Shown piece by piece: positions 52,149 to 62,798 of a stretch of DNA of 64,000 nt. Source of the DNA: Rhizobium sp. Root274 (GTDB taxonomy: Bacteria; Pseudomonadota; Alphaproteobacteria; Rhizobiales; Rhizobiaceae); assembly GCF_001429245.1 (NCBI RefSeq), contig NZ_LMJE01000001.1:807179-871178 (forward strand). Direction: 5' to 3'. Numbering within the stretch: position 1 is the first letter of the stretch; every line of letters starts with the position of its first letter. Made by a program: the position numbers and the translations under genes. The notes beneath the pieces were generated by a model. The model saw nothing but the letters and a program-made list of their open reading frames with translations. It made no database searches and was not told the DNA's origin.

Positions 52149-54086
52149 CCACCCTCCCCCGCCGCCGCCGCCACCGCCGCCGCCGGAGGAACCTCCGGAA
52201 AAGCCCGAGGACGAGGAAGACGATGAGCTGGAAGGCGGAGGTGTCGGGATGGTGGAGGCGATGGTCGAAGCCATGGAAGAGGAGAAGCCGCCGATGCGGC
52301 CACCGAAGCCGCCGGGGTTGTTGCCGTGGTACCAGGCGGGGTTGTACGCGCTCGCTGCGGCGCCAGCTGCGGCAGAAGCGAGCCAGGTTTCGAAGGTTTG
52401 CGACCAGGGCTTTTCGAGACCGAGGGCCACGGCATAAGGCAGGAGCTTTTCGAAGTGGCTGGGCGACATCTTTGGCGCACCGGCCATGTTCATCCGGTCC
52501 TTTTCGGCGAGCGTCAGATAGATCTTCAAGCCCTCGATACCGTCCATCAGCTTGCGGCCGAGCGGGGTGGGCGCCCCCATGAGGAAGAAGAAGAGGAAGT
52601 TGACAAGCAGGATGCCGCCGAAGGCAAGGAGCAGCGGGATCTGGTGGGTCTGCTCCAGATCCATCCACATGGAGAGCAGCATCAGCGCCATGGTGGAGAA
52701 GGCGACGAAGCCGATGACGGCGAGTGCGAGAATCGAAAAGATCTTGGTGAAGAGCGAGCGGCCACGCTGGAACATCTTGACGAGGCCGACGGTGAAGCTG
52801 CCGAAGAAGATGGAGAAGAAGGTGGGCACCAGCATCAATGCATAGACATCGTCGTCCAGCGTGCCGAAGATGAACAAGGCGATGATGAAGACGACGGACA
52901 TGCCGATGCCGAAGCTGATATAGCCGGCATTGCCCTTGTAATACTTGTCGCGGTGTTCCTTCTCGATGGCCGAGCGGAAGGCGGAGCCGACCGTCTGGAC
53001 CCTCTTGCCGTTTTCCTTGTCGATGACGAGTTCGTTGCCCGCCGACGGGATTTCCTTGAGGAGCAAGGCCTGGCCGGATTCGAGCGTGCCTTCGACCGGC
53101 TTCTTCGTGCGGCGAATGGTGATGCCGCTGTCGAGATCGTCGAGTTCGACATAGCCTTTGACGGCGAGATCGAGAGCCGAGGCCGACAAAGCGGTCCAGC
53201 CGCCACCGGAAAAGCCCTTGTTGTCGATGTAGTTAACCAGCGCCGGGGAAATGCCGTCAGGCGCATCCCAGCGCGGCACGATCACGCCCTTTGCCGGATC
53301 ACGACCGACGGCCAACCAGGAGCGCAGATAGTAGAGCGAGACGACGATGAAGCCGCCGAAGGCGATGATAAAGTTCAGGTTGTCGCGCAGGAACCACCAG
53401 AAACCTTCTTTAGCGGAGGGTGCAGAGACAAGGCCTTTGGCGAAAGCAAGGACAATGGTCAAGCCTTCCTGTGATCCGAGCGGCGCGGTCGTTTCGAATT
53501 CCAGCCCGTTGGAGCCCGGGATCGCACGTGCGTTTTTGTCCGTCGACCCCATGGGCCCGGTATAGACGGTGGTCTTTGTCGGCACGGCATCACCTGGCAG
53601 GCTCACGGTGGCACTCGCCTGTTCGATCGGGAACATCCAGCCATTGCCGGTCACGTTCCAGTAGAGTTCGTCGTGGTCGTCGAAATAGCGGATCTGGCGC
53701 CCGGTGCGATAGGTGATCGCATAGGTGTATTCGCCGGGCTCCAGGAAGACGTCGGCGGACCCGGTATAGATGCGGACGCCGCCCGCAACGCTTTCGGTGT
53801 GGTAGTCTTCCGGCTCGCCGTCCCGCTCGACAGACAGCAGCTCGAAATCGACCTGATGGCGGAAGCCCTTCTCGTCGACGGCGTAGAGCGGGAAGTCGCG
53901 GAAGATGCCGCGCTTGATGTCATCGCCTTCGGCATTGACGATGATCGTTTCCGTCACTTCGATCGAAGCGTCGGCGGCGACCGTGATGTCGGCGTGATAG
54001 TCGCGGATCACCTCCTCGGCCTGCGCACCGCACGCCATCCAGATGAGGAGAAGGAAAGCGGAGCACAGACGAAGGAGTGTCGTCAT
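52146..54086 (-). CDS. DUF2207 domain membrane protein
   Basis: The 646-residue protein has a signal peptide (about 1-23), an extracytoplasmic DUF2207 domain ([25 protein letters not shown]...) and a transmembrane helix near 250. A cytosolic part follows, then two to three helices (420-490) and a low-complexity end of Ser and Gly runs closing with Trp. It overlaps aroA by 4 bp, and LemA lies upstream of aroA, an association of LemA with DUF2207 seen in many bacteria. Function unknown, probably envelope-related. A shorter paralogue lies at 58654-59730. Confidence 0.85.
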   Translation of the reverse strand: MTTLLRLCSAFLLLIWMACGAQAEEVIRDYHADITVAADASIEVTETIIVNAEGDDIKRGIFRDFPLYAVDEKGFRHQVDFELLSVERDGEPEDYHTESVAGGVRIYTGSADVFLEPGEYTYAITYRTGRQIRYFDDHDELYWNVTGNGWMFPIEQASATVSLPGDAVPTKTTVYTGPMGSTDKNARAIPGSNGLEFETTAPLGSQEGLTIVLAFAKGLVSAPSAKEGFWWFLRDNLNFIIAFGGFIVVSLYYLRSWLAVGRDPAKGVIVPRWDAPDGISPALVNYIDNKGFSGGGWTALSASALDLAVKGYVELDDLDSGITIRRTKKPVEGTLESGQALLLKEIPSAGNELVIDKENGKRVQTVGSAFRSAIEKEHRDKYYKGNAGYISFGIGMSVVFIIALFIFGTLDDDVYALMLVPTFFSIFFGSFTVGLVKMFQRGRSLFTKIFSILALAVIGFVAFSTMALMLLSMWMDLEQTHQIPLLLAFGGILLVNFLFFFLMGAPTPLGRKLMDGIEGLKIYLTLAEKDRMNMAGAPKMSPSHFEKLLPYAVALGLEKPWSQTFETWLASAAAGAAASAYNPAWYHGNNPGGFGGRIGGFSSSMASTIASTIPTPPPSSSSSSSSSGFSGGSSGGGGGGGGGGGW

Positions 54087-55348
54087 TTCTTGTCGTTCCT
54101 GACGAGGTCGACGCCGAGGGAGGCGAGCGCATCCCAGTAGCCGGGATAGGTCTTGGCCACGCAGCCGGGGTCGAGAATGGTGATGTCGCGGATCTTCAGG
54201 CCGGCAAGCGCAAAGCTCATGGCGATGCGGTGATCGGCATAGGTGTCGATTGAAGCTGGCAGCGACTGGCCGACAAGCGATGGATCGGAGAAGACGAGCA
54301 GGTCGTCGCCCTCTTCTTTCGCCAGGCCTTCGCGAATGTTGTTGAGGCCGGTCGAGACGGCGCGGATGCGATCGCATTCCTTGACACGCAGGTTCTCGAT
54401 GCCGACGAAACGCACCGGCGTCTCGTTGAAGGCGGCAAGCACCGCGATCGTCGGGATCGCGTCCTGCATCTGACTGCCGTCGATCACGTCGGGCATATGC
54501 GGGAACTGGGCGATCACGTCATAGGCCTTGGCATCCGGCTGGGTGAAAGCGTCCGACGGCGTGCCGATATCGATCCGGCCCTTGGTCAGGACTTCCGCCC
54601 CCCAGAGATAGGTGGCGGCAGAAGCATCCGGTTCGATCTGGAAATCGGTCGCGGTGTAACCGGTGGGCTGGATGACCCAGGACGAGGGTGTCGTCTGCTC
54701 GACCTTGGCACCGAAGGCGCGCATGGCCGACATCGTCAGGTCGATGTAACCACGGGCGCCGATATCGGCACCGGCAAGCTCGATGGTGAACGGCTCGGAA
54801 CCGCAGGCGGCTGCCATCTGAAGAGCCGAAACGTATTGGCTCGATAGGCCGGCATCGATGACGACGTGGTTCTTCTTGAAGGCGCCATTGGCGTCGATCG
54901 CAACCGGCGGACAGCCCGAGGGTGCGGCGATGGCAACACCGAGGGACTGAAGAGCCTCGACCAGCGGCTTGATCGGGCGCTTGCGCATGTGCTCGTCGCC
55001 ATCGACGACATACCGACCCTTGCCCAAAGCCAGTGCAGCGGTGAGGAAGCGGGTCGCTGTGCCGGCATTGCCAAGGAAGAGCGGGGCTTCCGGCGCCTTC
55101 AGCTCGCCTGAGCTGGTGACGACGAAGGTGGTGGCATCCGGCTCCTCGACGGTGACCCCCATCTGGCGCAGCGCTTCGGCCATGTAGCGCGTGTCGTCAC
55201 TTTTCAGCGCGCCGGTGAGCCGGCTCGTGCCCTTGGCAAGGCCGGCGAGCAGCAGCGCGCGATTGGTGATGGACTTCGAACCCGGAGGGCTCACCTTGCC
55301 GGTCAGGGCATGGGTGGGCGGAAGGATGGTCACACTGTCAGTCGTCAT
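54083..55348 (-). CDS. aroA: 3-phosphoshikimate 1-carboxyvinyltransferase (EPSP synthase)
   Basis: The 421-residue enzyme makes EPSP from shikimate 3-phosphate and PEP. Signatures are [18 protein letters not shown] at the start, [10 protein letters not shown] for the PEP site, [21 protein letters not shown] and [14 protein letters not shown]. The GNAGT and KRPI motifs are of the class I kind, whereas the usual rhizobial AroA has GNAATGCRL. It is therefore a divergent or second copy. The ATG at 55348 is chosen over 55363 by family start. Confidence 0.92.
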   Translation of the reverse strand: MTTDSVTILPPTHALTGKVSPPGSKSITNRALLLAGLAKGTSRLTGALKSDDTRYMAEALRQMGVTVEEPDATTFVVTSSGELKAPEAPLFLGNAGTATRFLTAALALGKGRYVVDGDEHMRKRPIKPLVEALQSLGVAIAAPSGCPPVAIDANGAFKKNHVVIDAGLSSQYVSALQMAAACGSEPFTIELAGADIGARGYIDLTMSAMRAFGAKVEQTTPSSWVIQPTGYTATDFQIEPDASAATYLWGAEVLTKGRIDIGTPSDAFTQPDAKAYDVIAQFPHMPDVIDGSQMQDAIPTIAVLAAFNETPVRFVGIENLRVKECDRIRAVSTGLNNIREGLAKEEGDDLLVFSDPSLVGQSLPASIDTYADHRIAMSFALAGLKIRDITILDPGCVAKTYPGYWDALASLGVDLVRNDKK

Positions 55349-55384
55349 GGATCCCAGTCTCAATGCATCGTCCGGCGAAGGGCG

Positions 55385-55936
55385 TCAGAACTTGACCGTC
55401 GGTACCGCACGGTCGGCCTCGTTGGCAATCTCGAAATAAGGTTTCTTCGAGAAGCCGAACTGACCGGCGACGAGGTTCGAGGGGAAGCTCTCGACCTTCA
55501 CGTTCAAATCGCGGGCAGCGCCATTGTAGTAGCGGCGCGACATCTGGATTTCACCCTCGACTGTTTCGAGCGACTTCTGCAGTTCGAGAAAATTCTGGTT
55601 TGCCTTCAGGTCCGGATAGGCTTCGGAGAGCGCGATCACCTTGCCAAGGGCTGCTCCCAGCAATCCTTCGGCCTGAGCGCGGCCTGCGACATCGCCTGCC
55701 GGCACGGCCTGCGCCTTGTTGCGCAGTTCGACAACGCTTTCGAGCGTGCCTTTTTCGTGACCGGCATACCCCTTCACTGTCTCGATCAGATTGGGGATGA
55801 GATCGGCGCGGCGCTTCAACTGAACATCGATGCCGGACCAGGCTTCCTCGGCCATCTGCCGGGCCTTGACGAGGCCGTTGTAGACGAAGACGAGATAGGC
55901 GGCGATGGCGGCGATGATGGCAAGTGTCGTGAACAT
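55385..55936 (-). CDS. LemA family protein
   Basis: The 183-residue protein is anchored by one N-terminal helix (IIAAIAAYLVFVYNGLV) and carries the LemA coiled bundle with EEAWSGIDVQLKRRADLIPNLIETVKGYA and SRRYYNGAARDLNVKVESFPSNLVA. LemA is an inner-membrane protein of unclear role, often next to DUF2207/TPM-type genes, as here. The start at 55936 has GGGGAG upstream. Confidence 0.93.
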   Translation of the reverse strand: MFTTLAIIAAIAAYLVFVYNGLVKARQMAEEAWSGIDVQLKRRADLIPNLIETVKGYAGHEKGTLESVVELRNKAQAVPAGDVAGRAQAEGLLGAALGKVIALSEAYPDLKANQNFLELQKSLETVEGEIQMSRRYYNGAARDLNVKVESFPSNLVAGQFGFSKKPYFEIANEADRAVPTVKF

Positions 55937-56140
55937 GATGCGGAGGCTCCCCAGCTGAATTGGCGGCACGTTAGCCTTTTGTTTTTGCAAAGTCATGATG
56001 GAAGACGCAGGTGAGCGCACTTGGCCGCCGTTTCCACCGAATGCCAGCAGGTCGCTCAAATTGCAGCGAAGTTCTTCCGCCTCATTTAATTCGGATAATC
56101 TAATGTAGATATCCGAGCAGCTTTCAAGCGGGACCTGCAT

Positions 56141-58153
56141 ATGCAGCCGATGACGTGGAACGACCTGCCTGTCTGGGCCTTGCTGGCCGATCGCGACATA
56201 CTTCGCGCAGCAACCCCTGAACGTCGACTGGCGGACGTGCTCAACGAAGTGAGCGGTGTGATCACCACGATCGCTCCTTTGGACCTTGCGCCTGCCTCGG
56301 CCATCTATCTGGTCGACAGTCAGCATGACCGGCATCGCCTGTTTCACCAATGCGCCGCCGACGAGTTCGCTCTGCCGATCGACATCTGTCCGGAAGACGG
56401 CATGCCGCCCTCCGTAACCGGGCGATCGAAATCCGCGATTTACTGCCTGGCGATCCACCATCCTTCGGGCCAGCGCATGGGATCCGTGTTTTTCTTCGGC
56501 CGCACGGCCAAGCGGATGAGCCAGGAGAAACTCGCCATCCTGCGTCTGCTGACGGAAGAGATCGCGACGATCATCACGCACCGGAATGGCGGCACCGGGA
56601 CGCTCATCGACATGGTCGAACTCTCGACCGACGAAATCTATGTCTTCGATCCACAAAGCCTGCAGATCACCCGGGCCAATGCCACGGCCAGCGTCCGCAC
56701 CGGCTATTCCGCCCAGGCGCTCTCCACGATGACCCCGGCGGAGTTGAAGGCCGGGATTTCCGAGGCGGATTACCGGGCGCGGCTCGTGCCCTTGCTGCTG
56801 GGGCGCACCCAGAAGATCTGCTTCGACACGATCCAAAGGCGGCGGAACGGCACCGTTTATCCCGTCAAGGTGCAGGTCTGGCGGATCAAAGGCGAGGAGA
56901 CGGATATCTTCGCCGAAGTGGCGATCGCCACCGCCGATCAGCGCAAGGCCTTCGGCCTTTTGGAACAAGTGTTCGACGCAATCCCCGGCGGCATCGGGGT
57001 TTTCGACAACCGGTCGCGGCTGTTGATGGCGAACCGCAGGCTCTATGACCTGATGAACATCCCGCCGGAGCTTTTTCCGCCGGGATCCTCCTTCGAGGAC
57101 ATCCTGCGCTACAATGCCTGCCGGGGCGAATGGGGCGATGGCGACCACGAGGCGATGGTGCGCGAGCGCGTCGAACAGGCGGAACTCGGGCTGCCCTATA
57201 GCTTCGAGCGCGAGCGGACGAGCGGCAAGGTGCTCGCAGTCCGCTCCGAGCCGCTGTCGAATGGCGGTTACGTCCTCAGTTACTCCGACATCACCGTGCG
57301 CAAGCGGGCGGAGAAGGACCTGATCCGCAATCGCGATGAGCTGGAAAGAACGGTGCGGCAGCGCACGGCGGAGATTGCCGCACAGGCGGCGGCGCTCGAA
57401 GAGGCGCTGCAGCAGGAAAAGAACATCAACGCCATGCAGCGGCAGTTCGTCGCCATGACCAGCCATGAATTCCGTACGCCGCTTGCGATCATCGACGGCG
57501 CCGCCCAACGGCTTTTGCGAAAGAAGGGCGGCATCGACACCGCCTTCCTGGGTGAAAAGACGCAGCAGATCCGCTCCGCCGTCGCACGCATGGTCGAACT
57601 GATGGAGAGCTTTCTTTCGGCAGGCCGGATGGAAACCGGCAAGGCGGAGCTTTCGCTGGTCGACTGCGCGCTGCACAAGCTGGTCGAACAGGCGATCAAG
57701 CGACAGAAGCTTTCCTCGCATCACCACCGTTTCGAAACGGATATCGACGCCTTGCCGCCGATGATCCGCTGCGACGCGCTTGGCATCTCGCAGGTGATCA
57801 CCAACCTGTTGTCGAACGCGATCAAATATGCGCCTCGCGCCCCCGACATCCTGATCCGAGGCTGGGAAGAGGAAGGCTTTGTCTTCCTCTCCGTCAAGGA
57901 CGAAGGCGTCGGCATCGATGCCGAAGACATCGGCAAACTCTTCCAGCCCTATTTCCGCGCCCGCACCTCGACCGGCATTGCCGGCACCGGCATCGGACTG
58001 TCGCTCGTCAAGCAGATCGTCACGCTGCATGACGGCGACATCTTCGTCGAGAGCGAGCGCGGCAAGGGCACAACATTCACCTTGGTGCTGCCGGTCAAGG
58101 GACCGGCACAAGCCAGCGAGACCGAGGCGGCAGCGGAGGTTCATGCCGCGTGA
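56141..58153 (+). CDS. soluble PAS-domain sensor histidine kinase
   Basis: The 670-residue kinase has no transmembrane helix. In order it shows a GAF-like N-terminal region (about 25-150), a PAS domain (160-270), a PAS-7 domain (GLLEQVFDAIPGGIGVFDN, 275-390), a coiled coil, HisKA with the phospho-acceptor in SHEFRTPL (near residue 448) and a HATPase domain with DEGVGID and GTGIGLSLVK. It is an intracellular sensor; the signal is unknown. The response-regulator gene begins 28 bp later. Confidence 0.92.
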   Translation: MQPMTWNDLPVWALLADRDILRAATPERRLADVLNEVSGVITTIAPLDLAPASAIYLVDSQHDRHRLFHQCAADEFALPIDICPEDGMPPSVTGRSKSAIYCLAIHHPSGQRMGSVFFFGRTAKRMSQEKLAILRLLTEEIATIITHRNGGTGTLIDMVELSTDEIYVFDPQSLQITRANATASVRTGYSAQALSTMTPAELKAGISEADYRARLVPLLLGRTQKICFDTIQRRRNGTVYPVKVQVWRIKGEETDIFAEVAIATADQRKAFGLLEQVFDAIPGGIGVFDNRSRLLMANRRLYDLMNIPPELFPPGSSFEDILRYNACRGEWGDGDHEAMVRERVEQAELGLPYSFERERTSGKVLAVRSEPLSNGGYVLSYSDITVRKRAEKDLIRNRDELERTVRQRTAEIAAQAAALEEALQQEKNINAMQRQFVAMTSHEFRTPLAIIDGAAQRLLRKKGGIDTAFLGEKTQQIRSAVARMVELMESFLSAGRMETGKAELSLVDCALHKLVEQAIKRQKLSSHHHRFETDIDALPPMIRCDALGISQVITNLLSNAIKYAPRAPDILIRGWEEEGFVFLSVKDEGVGIDAEDIGKLFQPYFRARTSTGIAGTGIGLSLVKQIVTLHDGDIFVESERGKGTTFTLVLPVKGPAQASETEAAAEVHAA

Positions 58154-58181
58154 TCCCTGACGGGGAGAAAAGGAGGACAGC

Positions 58182-58583
58182 ATGATCACGGTACTGTGCG
58201 TCGAGGACGAAAGAGACGTCCGTGAACTGATCGTCGAAGAGCTGGAAGATGCGGGCATCCGCGTTCTGCAGGCGGAAAACGGCAAGGAAGGTCTGGACAA
58301 GATCCTGAGAGACCGGCCAGACATCGTGATTTCAGACATCACCATGCCGGAAATGGACGGGATCTCGATGCTCGGCGAGTTGCAGATCAACCATCCACAA
58401 TTCTCCAACATGCCCTTCGTCTTCCTGACGGCGCTGGCGGACCGGGAGAAAATGATCGAAGGCCTGGGCGCGGGTGCTGAAAGCTACCTCACCAAACCGA
58501 TCGACTTCGACGTGCTGATGGCCAAGATCCACGGGCTGGTCGTCCGGATCGAGAACCGGGTGGCGGCGGGGTTGGAGTTTTAA
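58182..58583 (+). CDS. single-domain response regulator
   Basis: The 133-residue CheY-like receiver has the acidic pocket EDE near the start, phospho-acceptor Asp in DIVISDITMPEMDG, and the conserved Lys in YLTKPID. There is no output domain, so it must act by protein contact or phosphorelay. AGGAGGA precedes the ATG, and it is co-transcribed with the kinase. Confidence 0.93.
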   Translation: MITVLCVEDERDVRELIVEELEDAGIRVLQAENGKEGLDKILRDRPDIVISDITMPEMDGISMLGELQINHPQFSNMPFVFLTALADREKMIEGLGAGAESYLTKPIDFDVLMAKIHGLVVRIENRVAAGLEF

Positions 58584-58653
58584 GGGATAGGACGAAGTCC
58601 AATCAGATCGCGGGGACGACAGCGCTGATTTGAAGAAGGCGTGGCCGCACACT

Positions 58654-59730
58654 TCACGGCATCTCCTCTTGCCATTTGGGCGCGTAGACAGCGCCGCCGG
58701 ACTTGATACGCCAGTCCTCAAACCTTTGCCGCCATGGGCCTTCTGCATCAAGCGCGATCGCGAGAGGCAGGTACCTCTCTAAGTGCGCAACCGACATCGG
58801 GCTAGAGAGAGGCTGCGGGAGATCCTCTCCTTCCTGCATGAGTTGCTGCAAGAGGAGCACGTGCCGACGAATATGATCTTGTTCACGGGACTGTATTCGC
58901 AAAAGCAAAGGCCAACATACAGCGAATGCGATGCCGGTGCAGCCGATGGCCCAGCTCACCACCTGTGTGCGCCCCAGGAGCAAGCCAGCCTGTGTGGCCA
59001 GCAAAGCCGCCAAGGCCCCAAAGAGCACGAAGCTTGTGCAGATGACGATCAAAAGCATTCCAGCCTGCCGATGCGAGAGATGCTGTTCCGAGAGGTTGGG
59101 ATGCAGAGTTTTGATCCAGTTGCCTGTAATTGCCGCTGCTCCGAAGAGGCTCAGCAGTTCCATCAGCCAGTAGCCTCCACAGTAGGCTGCCGCAATCGAA
59201 AGGCATAACGGCACAGCAACGACGATCCTAACAGCCGGTGATCCGAACAACCGAATGCGTCCCCGTTGCTGGTATTCAAGCTGAACATCGCTTGCAAAAC
59301 AGCCAGACCCCTTGCGCTGCAACTCGTCTAGAGAAAGGAATTTGAGCGTGCCCCGTTGTCCTCGCAAGCTTCCCAAGACGGCTTTGGTCGCCTGCGGAAT
59401 TGCAGCCATTCGCCTTCTCGACAGCTTCAGCCTCGTGCCAATGAAAGAAACCTCGCCCTCCCGCTCCGCGACGCGGGCCAATCCAGCTATCGCCAGCGAA
59501 TAGGCCGAGGCCTTGATCCCAGACAGATAGGGACTTTGGGAGTTCTGGTGCGCGAGATAACCCACTAGCCCGGGAGACAAACGGGTGATCAGGAACATGT
59601 GGGGCCGATCAAGGTCCATGTCCTTAAATCGGGTCAGTCGCCACCACGTGTAGAGACTGACGAAAATCATGACGACGATCATTGCGCCATTGAGCATGGC
59701 AGACGTCAGCAACCAGAGCCCGGATGACAT
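58654..59730 (-). CDS. DUF2207-like membrane protein lacking the N-terminal domain
   Basis: The 358-residue protein resembles the C-terminal part of DUF2207 proteins (RLSPGLVGYL, SAYSLAIAGLARV, and HLERYLPLAIALDAEGPWRQRFEDW near the end). It has helices near the N-terminus and a cluster near 165-260, but no signal peptide or extracytoplasmic domain. Local GC and codon choice look lower than in neighbours. An in-frame TTG at 59742 is a possible earlier start. Its partner gene just upstream encodes a secreted protein that might replace the missing domain. Confidence 0.72.
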   Translation of the reverse strand: MSSGLWLLTSAMLNGAMIVVMIFVSLYTWWRLTRFKDMDLDRPHMFLITRLSPGLVGYLAHQNSQSPYLSGIKASAYSLAIAGLARVAEREGEVSFIGTRLKLSRRRMAAIPQATKAVLGSLRGQRGTLKFLSLDELQRKGSGCFASDVQLEYQQRGRIRLFGSPAVRIVVAVPLCLSIAAAYCGGYWLMELLSLFGAAAITGNWIKTLHPNLSEQHLSHRQAGMLLIVICTSFVLFGALAALLATQAGLLLGRTQVVSWAIGCTGIAFAVCWPLLLRIQSREQDHIRRHVLLLQQLMQEGEDLPQPLSSPMSVAHLERYLPLAIALDAEGPWRQRFEDWRIKSGGAVYAPKWQEEMP

Positions 59731-59742
59731 GCGAGCCCACAA

Positions 59743-60129
59743 TCACTTCTCGTTGTAGACCGTGCAGAACAACCGCAAACCGGATTTCGCCCGGGTGAAA
59801 ACCGTGTAGGAGGCGATCGCGAAGCCCTTGCCCGACCAGTATTTCTTATTTTCCTCAAGGTTGTTCCAGCCGTCGATCACCCAGCCGATGTTTTTGCTGT
59901 TGACGGTGTAGTGCAGCCGGACCAGAGCGCTCTCGACGCCTAGACCTTTCTTGCCGCTGTCCTTGCAATCCATCTTGGTGACAATCATGCCGCTGCTACC
60001 AAGCTTGTCTGCGTATTTGAACACGACGCTGCCCGACATCCAGTCAGACGTCTCCGCTTGCGCGGCGCCCGCTGCCCCCAGCAAGAGTGTAACCATGACG
60101 CAAGAAGCAACGGACCGAGCGATATTCAT
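59743..60129 (-). CDS. small secreted hypothetical protein
   Basis: I do not recognise this 128-residue protein. It has a signal peptide (about 1-25, ending AQA) and two Cys (KMDCKDSG, RLFCTVYN) that could form a disulphide. The pattern of strands suggests a compact beta domain. It ends 12 bp from the DUF2207-like ATG and is co-transcribed with it. GGGGGAA precedes the ATG at 60129. Base composition is less GC-rich than the surroundings. Confidence 0.7.
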   Translation of the reverse strand: MNIARSVASCVMVTLLLGAAGAAQAETSDWMSGSVVFKYADKLGSSGMIVTKMDCKDSGKKGLGVESALVRLHYTVNSKNIGWVIDGWNNLEENKKYWSGKGFAIASYTVFTRAKSGLRLFCTVYNEK

Positions 60130-60224
60130 GAATTCCCCCAATTCAATAAGCTGAGGGAATGTTACCGAAACCTAAACTCAATTCAAGGTTGAACCACCAT
60201 ATCTCTGAAAGTTTTCGAGGCGAC

Positions 60225-61181
60225 TTAAGCCGCCCGACCGAAGTTCGCGCCACCCGCATCGGTCAGCAGAAACGCCTCGCCGCAGCTCTTGGCCAGCGCG
60301 CGGACGCGACCGATATAGGCCTGGCGTTCGGTGACCGAGATGACGCCGCGGGCGTCGAGCAGGTTGAAGATGTGAGAGGACTTGATGCACTGGTCATAGG
60401 CCGGGAAGACGCATTTGTGCAGGCGCTGGTTTTCACTATCTGAGGGGGCGCCGGCGGCGAGAAGCGCCTGGCATTCCTTTTCGGCATCGATGAAATGGCG
60501 ATGCAGCATCTCGGTGTTGGCGAATTCGAAGTTGTGGCGGGAATATTCCTGCTCGGCCTGCAGGAAGACGTCGCCGTAAGAAATCTTCTCTTCGCCTTCG
60601 CGGCCGTTGAAGTTCAGGTCGTAGACGTTGTCGACGCCCTGGACATACATGGCGAGACGCTCAAGGCCGTAGGTCAGTTCGCCCGCAACCGGCGAGCAGT
60701 CGATGCCGCAGACGGCCTGAAAGTAGGTGAACTGCGAGACTTCCATGCCGTCGCACCAGCATTCCCAGCCGAGGCCCCAGGCGCCGAGCGTTGGGCTTTC
60801 CCAGTCGTCTTCTACGAAGCGGATATCATGCAACAGCGGGTCCAGCCCGATCGCCTTCAGCGAGCCGAGATAGAGTTCCTGCAGGTTGGACGGGTTGGGC
60901 TTCAGGATGACCTGATACTGGTAGTAGTGCTGCAGGCGGTTCGGGTTTTCGCCGTAGCGGCCGTCGGAGGGACGGCGTGAGGGCTGGACGTAAGCAGCGC
61001 GCCAGGGCTTGGGGCCGAGCGCGCGGAGCGTCGTCGCCGGATGGAAGGTGCCGGCGCCGACTTCCATATCGTAGGGCTGCAACACCGCACAGCCCTTGTC
61101 CGCCCAATAGGCATGCAGCGTCAGGATCAGCGCCTGAAAGGAGCGCTTGGGGTCCATGTGCGGGGCAAGGGGCGTGTTCAT
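60225..61181 (-). CDS. glyQ: glycine-tRNA ligase alpha subunit
   Basis: The 318-residue catalytic subunit shows [18 protein letters not shown] at the start, motif [34 protein letters not shown] and [18 protein letters not shown]. In-frame starts at 61193, 61181 and 61157 are all possible; 61181 (MNTPLAPH) is my choice. The partner glyS is about 9.3 kb downstream rather than adjacent. Confidence 0.96.
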   Translation of the reverse strand: MNTPLAPHMDPKRSFQALILTLHAYWADKGCAVLQPYDMEVGAGTFHPATTLRALGPKPWRAAYVQPSRRPSDGRYGENPNRLQHYYQYQVILKPNPSNLQELYLGSLKAIGLDPLLHDIRFVEDDWESPTLGAWGLGWECWCDGMEVSQFTYFQAVCGIDCSPVAGELTYGLERLAMYVQGVDNVYDLNFNGREGEEKISYGDVFLQAEQEYSRHNFEFANTEMLHRHFIDAEKECQALLAAGAPSDSENQRLHKCVFPAYDQCIKSSHIFNLLDARGVISVTERQAYIGRVRALAKSCGEAFLLTDAGGANFGRAA

Positions 61182-61321
61182 CGGGCTATCCATCGGCAGG
61201 GGCTGACATTTGTTGCCCGTCTGGTGCCACGAGCCGAGGGAAGGGTCAAGCACCCGCGATCCCGTCTGTCCTTCGCCGGGCCTGGGTGACACAGGCAAAG
61301 CTTTCGCCGCAGGCTCACGGC

Positions 61322-62461
61322 TCAGTGGTCGAGATCCGACACCTGATGCAGCTTGCCGACCAGCGAGAAGGCAACGCCGTCAACAGCAAAGTCGATCTTA
61401 GCCTGGCCCTTGAACAGATCGGAGACGATGCGTTCGGTCAGCCGAGACCCAAAACCTCGCCGGCTGGGTTCCGACACGGCCGGGCCATGGCTTTCGCGCC
61501 AGTCGAAGGTGAAGTCGTCGCCGAGTTGATGCGACCAGGATATTTCGACGCGACCATGCGGCACGGACAGGGCACCGTATTTGGTGGCGTTGGTTGCCAG
61601 CTCATGGACGGCGAGTGACAGCCCGAGCGCCTGTTGGGCCGAAAGATAAACCCGCGGGCCGCGCATCTGGATACGATCGCGGCCGTCCCTGTGCGGGGCA
61701 AGTGCTGCATCCGTGATGGCGGTGATCTCAGCGGCTGTCACGCTCATGCCTGTCAGCAGATCCTGAGCCTTGGCGAGTGTCTGGATGCGCGCGCTGATGG
61801 TGGTGCTGGCTTCTGCGAGAGAGGAGGCACCGCGCAGGCTCTGGCTGATGATGGCCTGGACCATGGCCAGCGTGTTCTTCATACGATGCGCGAGTTCGCG
61901 GTTGAGCAGCTTCAGCTCGTCTTCATACTGCCCGCGCTCGGCGAGGTGCTTCTGCGCTTCCCGATAGGCAGCTTCGAGCGCGTTGCGATCGGTCACAGCC
62001 TGCGTGGTCTCGGTAACCGTGTTCAGCAGGCCGGCGATCGTTCCATCGTCATCATAAAGCGGGCTGTAGGAAAAGGTGAAATAGGTCTGCTCTTCGTAGC
62101 CATTGCGGGTCAGCACGAGCGGCAGGTTTTCCTGCCACGTACCCTTGCCCGACAAAGCGCTCTCGACGAAGGGCAGGACGTCGTTCCAGACGTCGGCCCA
62201 CAGCTCGCGGAAGGGAGTACCCATCGCGCGCTCTACGCGTTTGCCCAACATGGGAAGGTAGGCATCGTTATGAAACTGCAGGAGGTCAGGGCCCCACCAG
62301 AACGACATGGGCTGCCGAGTGGACATCACGGTTCGCACAATGGATTTCAGCGAGAAGGTCCACCCCTCGACGGGACCAAGGGACGTGGCAGCCCAATCAG
62401 TGGTGTTCAACTGCCGCGCGACGTCGCACCGAATGCCCAGGAATTCATCTTGGTTTTTCAT
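61322..62461 (-). CDS. HWE-family sensor histidine kinase
   Basis: The 379-residue soluble kinase has a PAS domain (about 25-160, [20 protein letters not shown]) and an HWE kinase core with the phospho-acceptor in [19 protein letters not shown]. The HWE-type ATPase domain ([29 protein letters not shown]) follows. HWE kinases are abundant in Rhizobiales. The ATG at 62461 is preceded by GGGAG. No response regulator is adjacent, so it is an orphan. Confidence 0.9.
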   Translation of the reverse strand: MKNQDEFLGIRCDVARQLNTTDWAATSLGPVEGWTFSLKSIVRTVMSTRQPMSFWWGPDLLQFHNDAYLPMLGKRVERAMGTPFRELWADVWNDVLPFVESALSGKGTWQENLPLVLTRNGYEEQTYFTFSYSPLYDDDGTIAGLLNTVTETTQAVTDRNALEAAYREAQKHLAERGQYEDELKLLNRELAHRMKNTLAMVQAIISQSLRGASSLAEASTTISARIQTLAKAQDLLTGMSVTAAEITAITDAALAPHRDGRDRIQMRGPRVYLSAQQALGLSLAVHELATNATKYGALSVPHGRVEISWSHQLGDDFTFDWRESHGPAVSEPSRRGFGSRLTERIVSDLFKGQAKIDFAVDGVAFSLVGKLHQVSDLDH

Positions 62462-62567
62462 CAAACTCCCGCGTCACGCTGTATGACAACGACAAGAAAG
62501 CGCCTGTCCGAAAATTGTTCCGTCGCTCCACCAAAAAACCGGAAGCTCAATTTGCGGCAGAACGAAG

Positions 62568-62762
62568 TCAGTCATCCTCTTCGCGGCGTGGACGGTATTC
62601 CCCGGTTTCCGGGTCCTGCACCAGAGTGCCGATGGCATCGGTTTCGCGCTCCTTTTCCCGAGCGCGAGAGCGGGCCGCAAGCTTTTCCGCGTCGCTGACG
62701 AACTTCCGGTAGAGCAGCCAGCTGCCGCCCACCAGGATCACAAGAAATATCAGCTGCGCCAT
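62568..62762 (-). CDS. small single-pass membrane protein
   Basis: The 64-residue protein has an N-terminal hydrophobic helix (LIFLVILVGGSWLLY) and a charged cytosolic tail with DPETGEYRPRREEDD. GAGGGG lies before the ATG. It starts 36 bp after the sppA stop and is probably co-transcribed. The ending resembles small conserved alphaproteobacterial proteins; function unknown. Confidence 0.72.
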   Translation of the reverse strand: MAQLIFLVILVGGSWLLYRKFVSDAEKLAARSRAREKERETDAIGTLVQDPETGEYRPRREEDD

Positions 62763-62798
62763 GTCCCCTCGCCCGTCAGCCCCTGCACGTTAGCACGA

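Noticed and set aside
55385..58411. A 1008-residue minus frame covering LemA and antisense to the histidine kinase
   Set aside because: Only the last 183 residues are LemA; the remainder mirrors the kinase gene.
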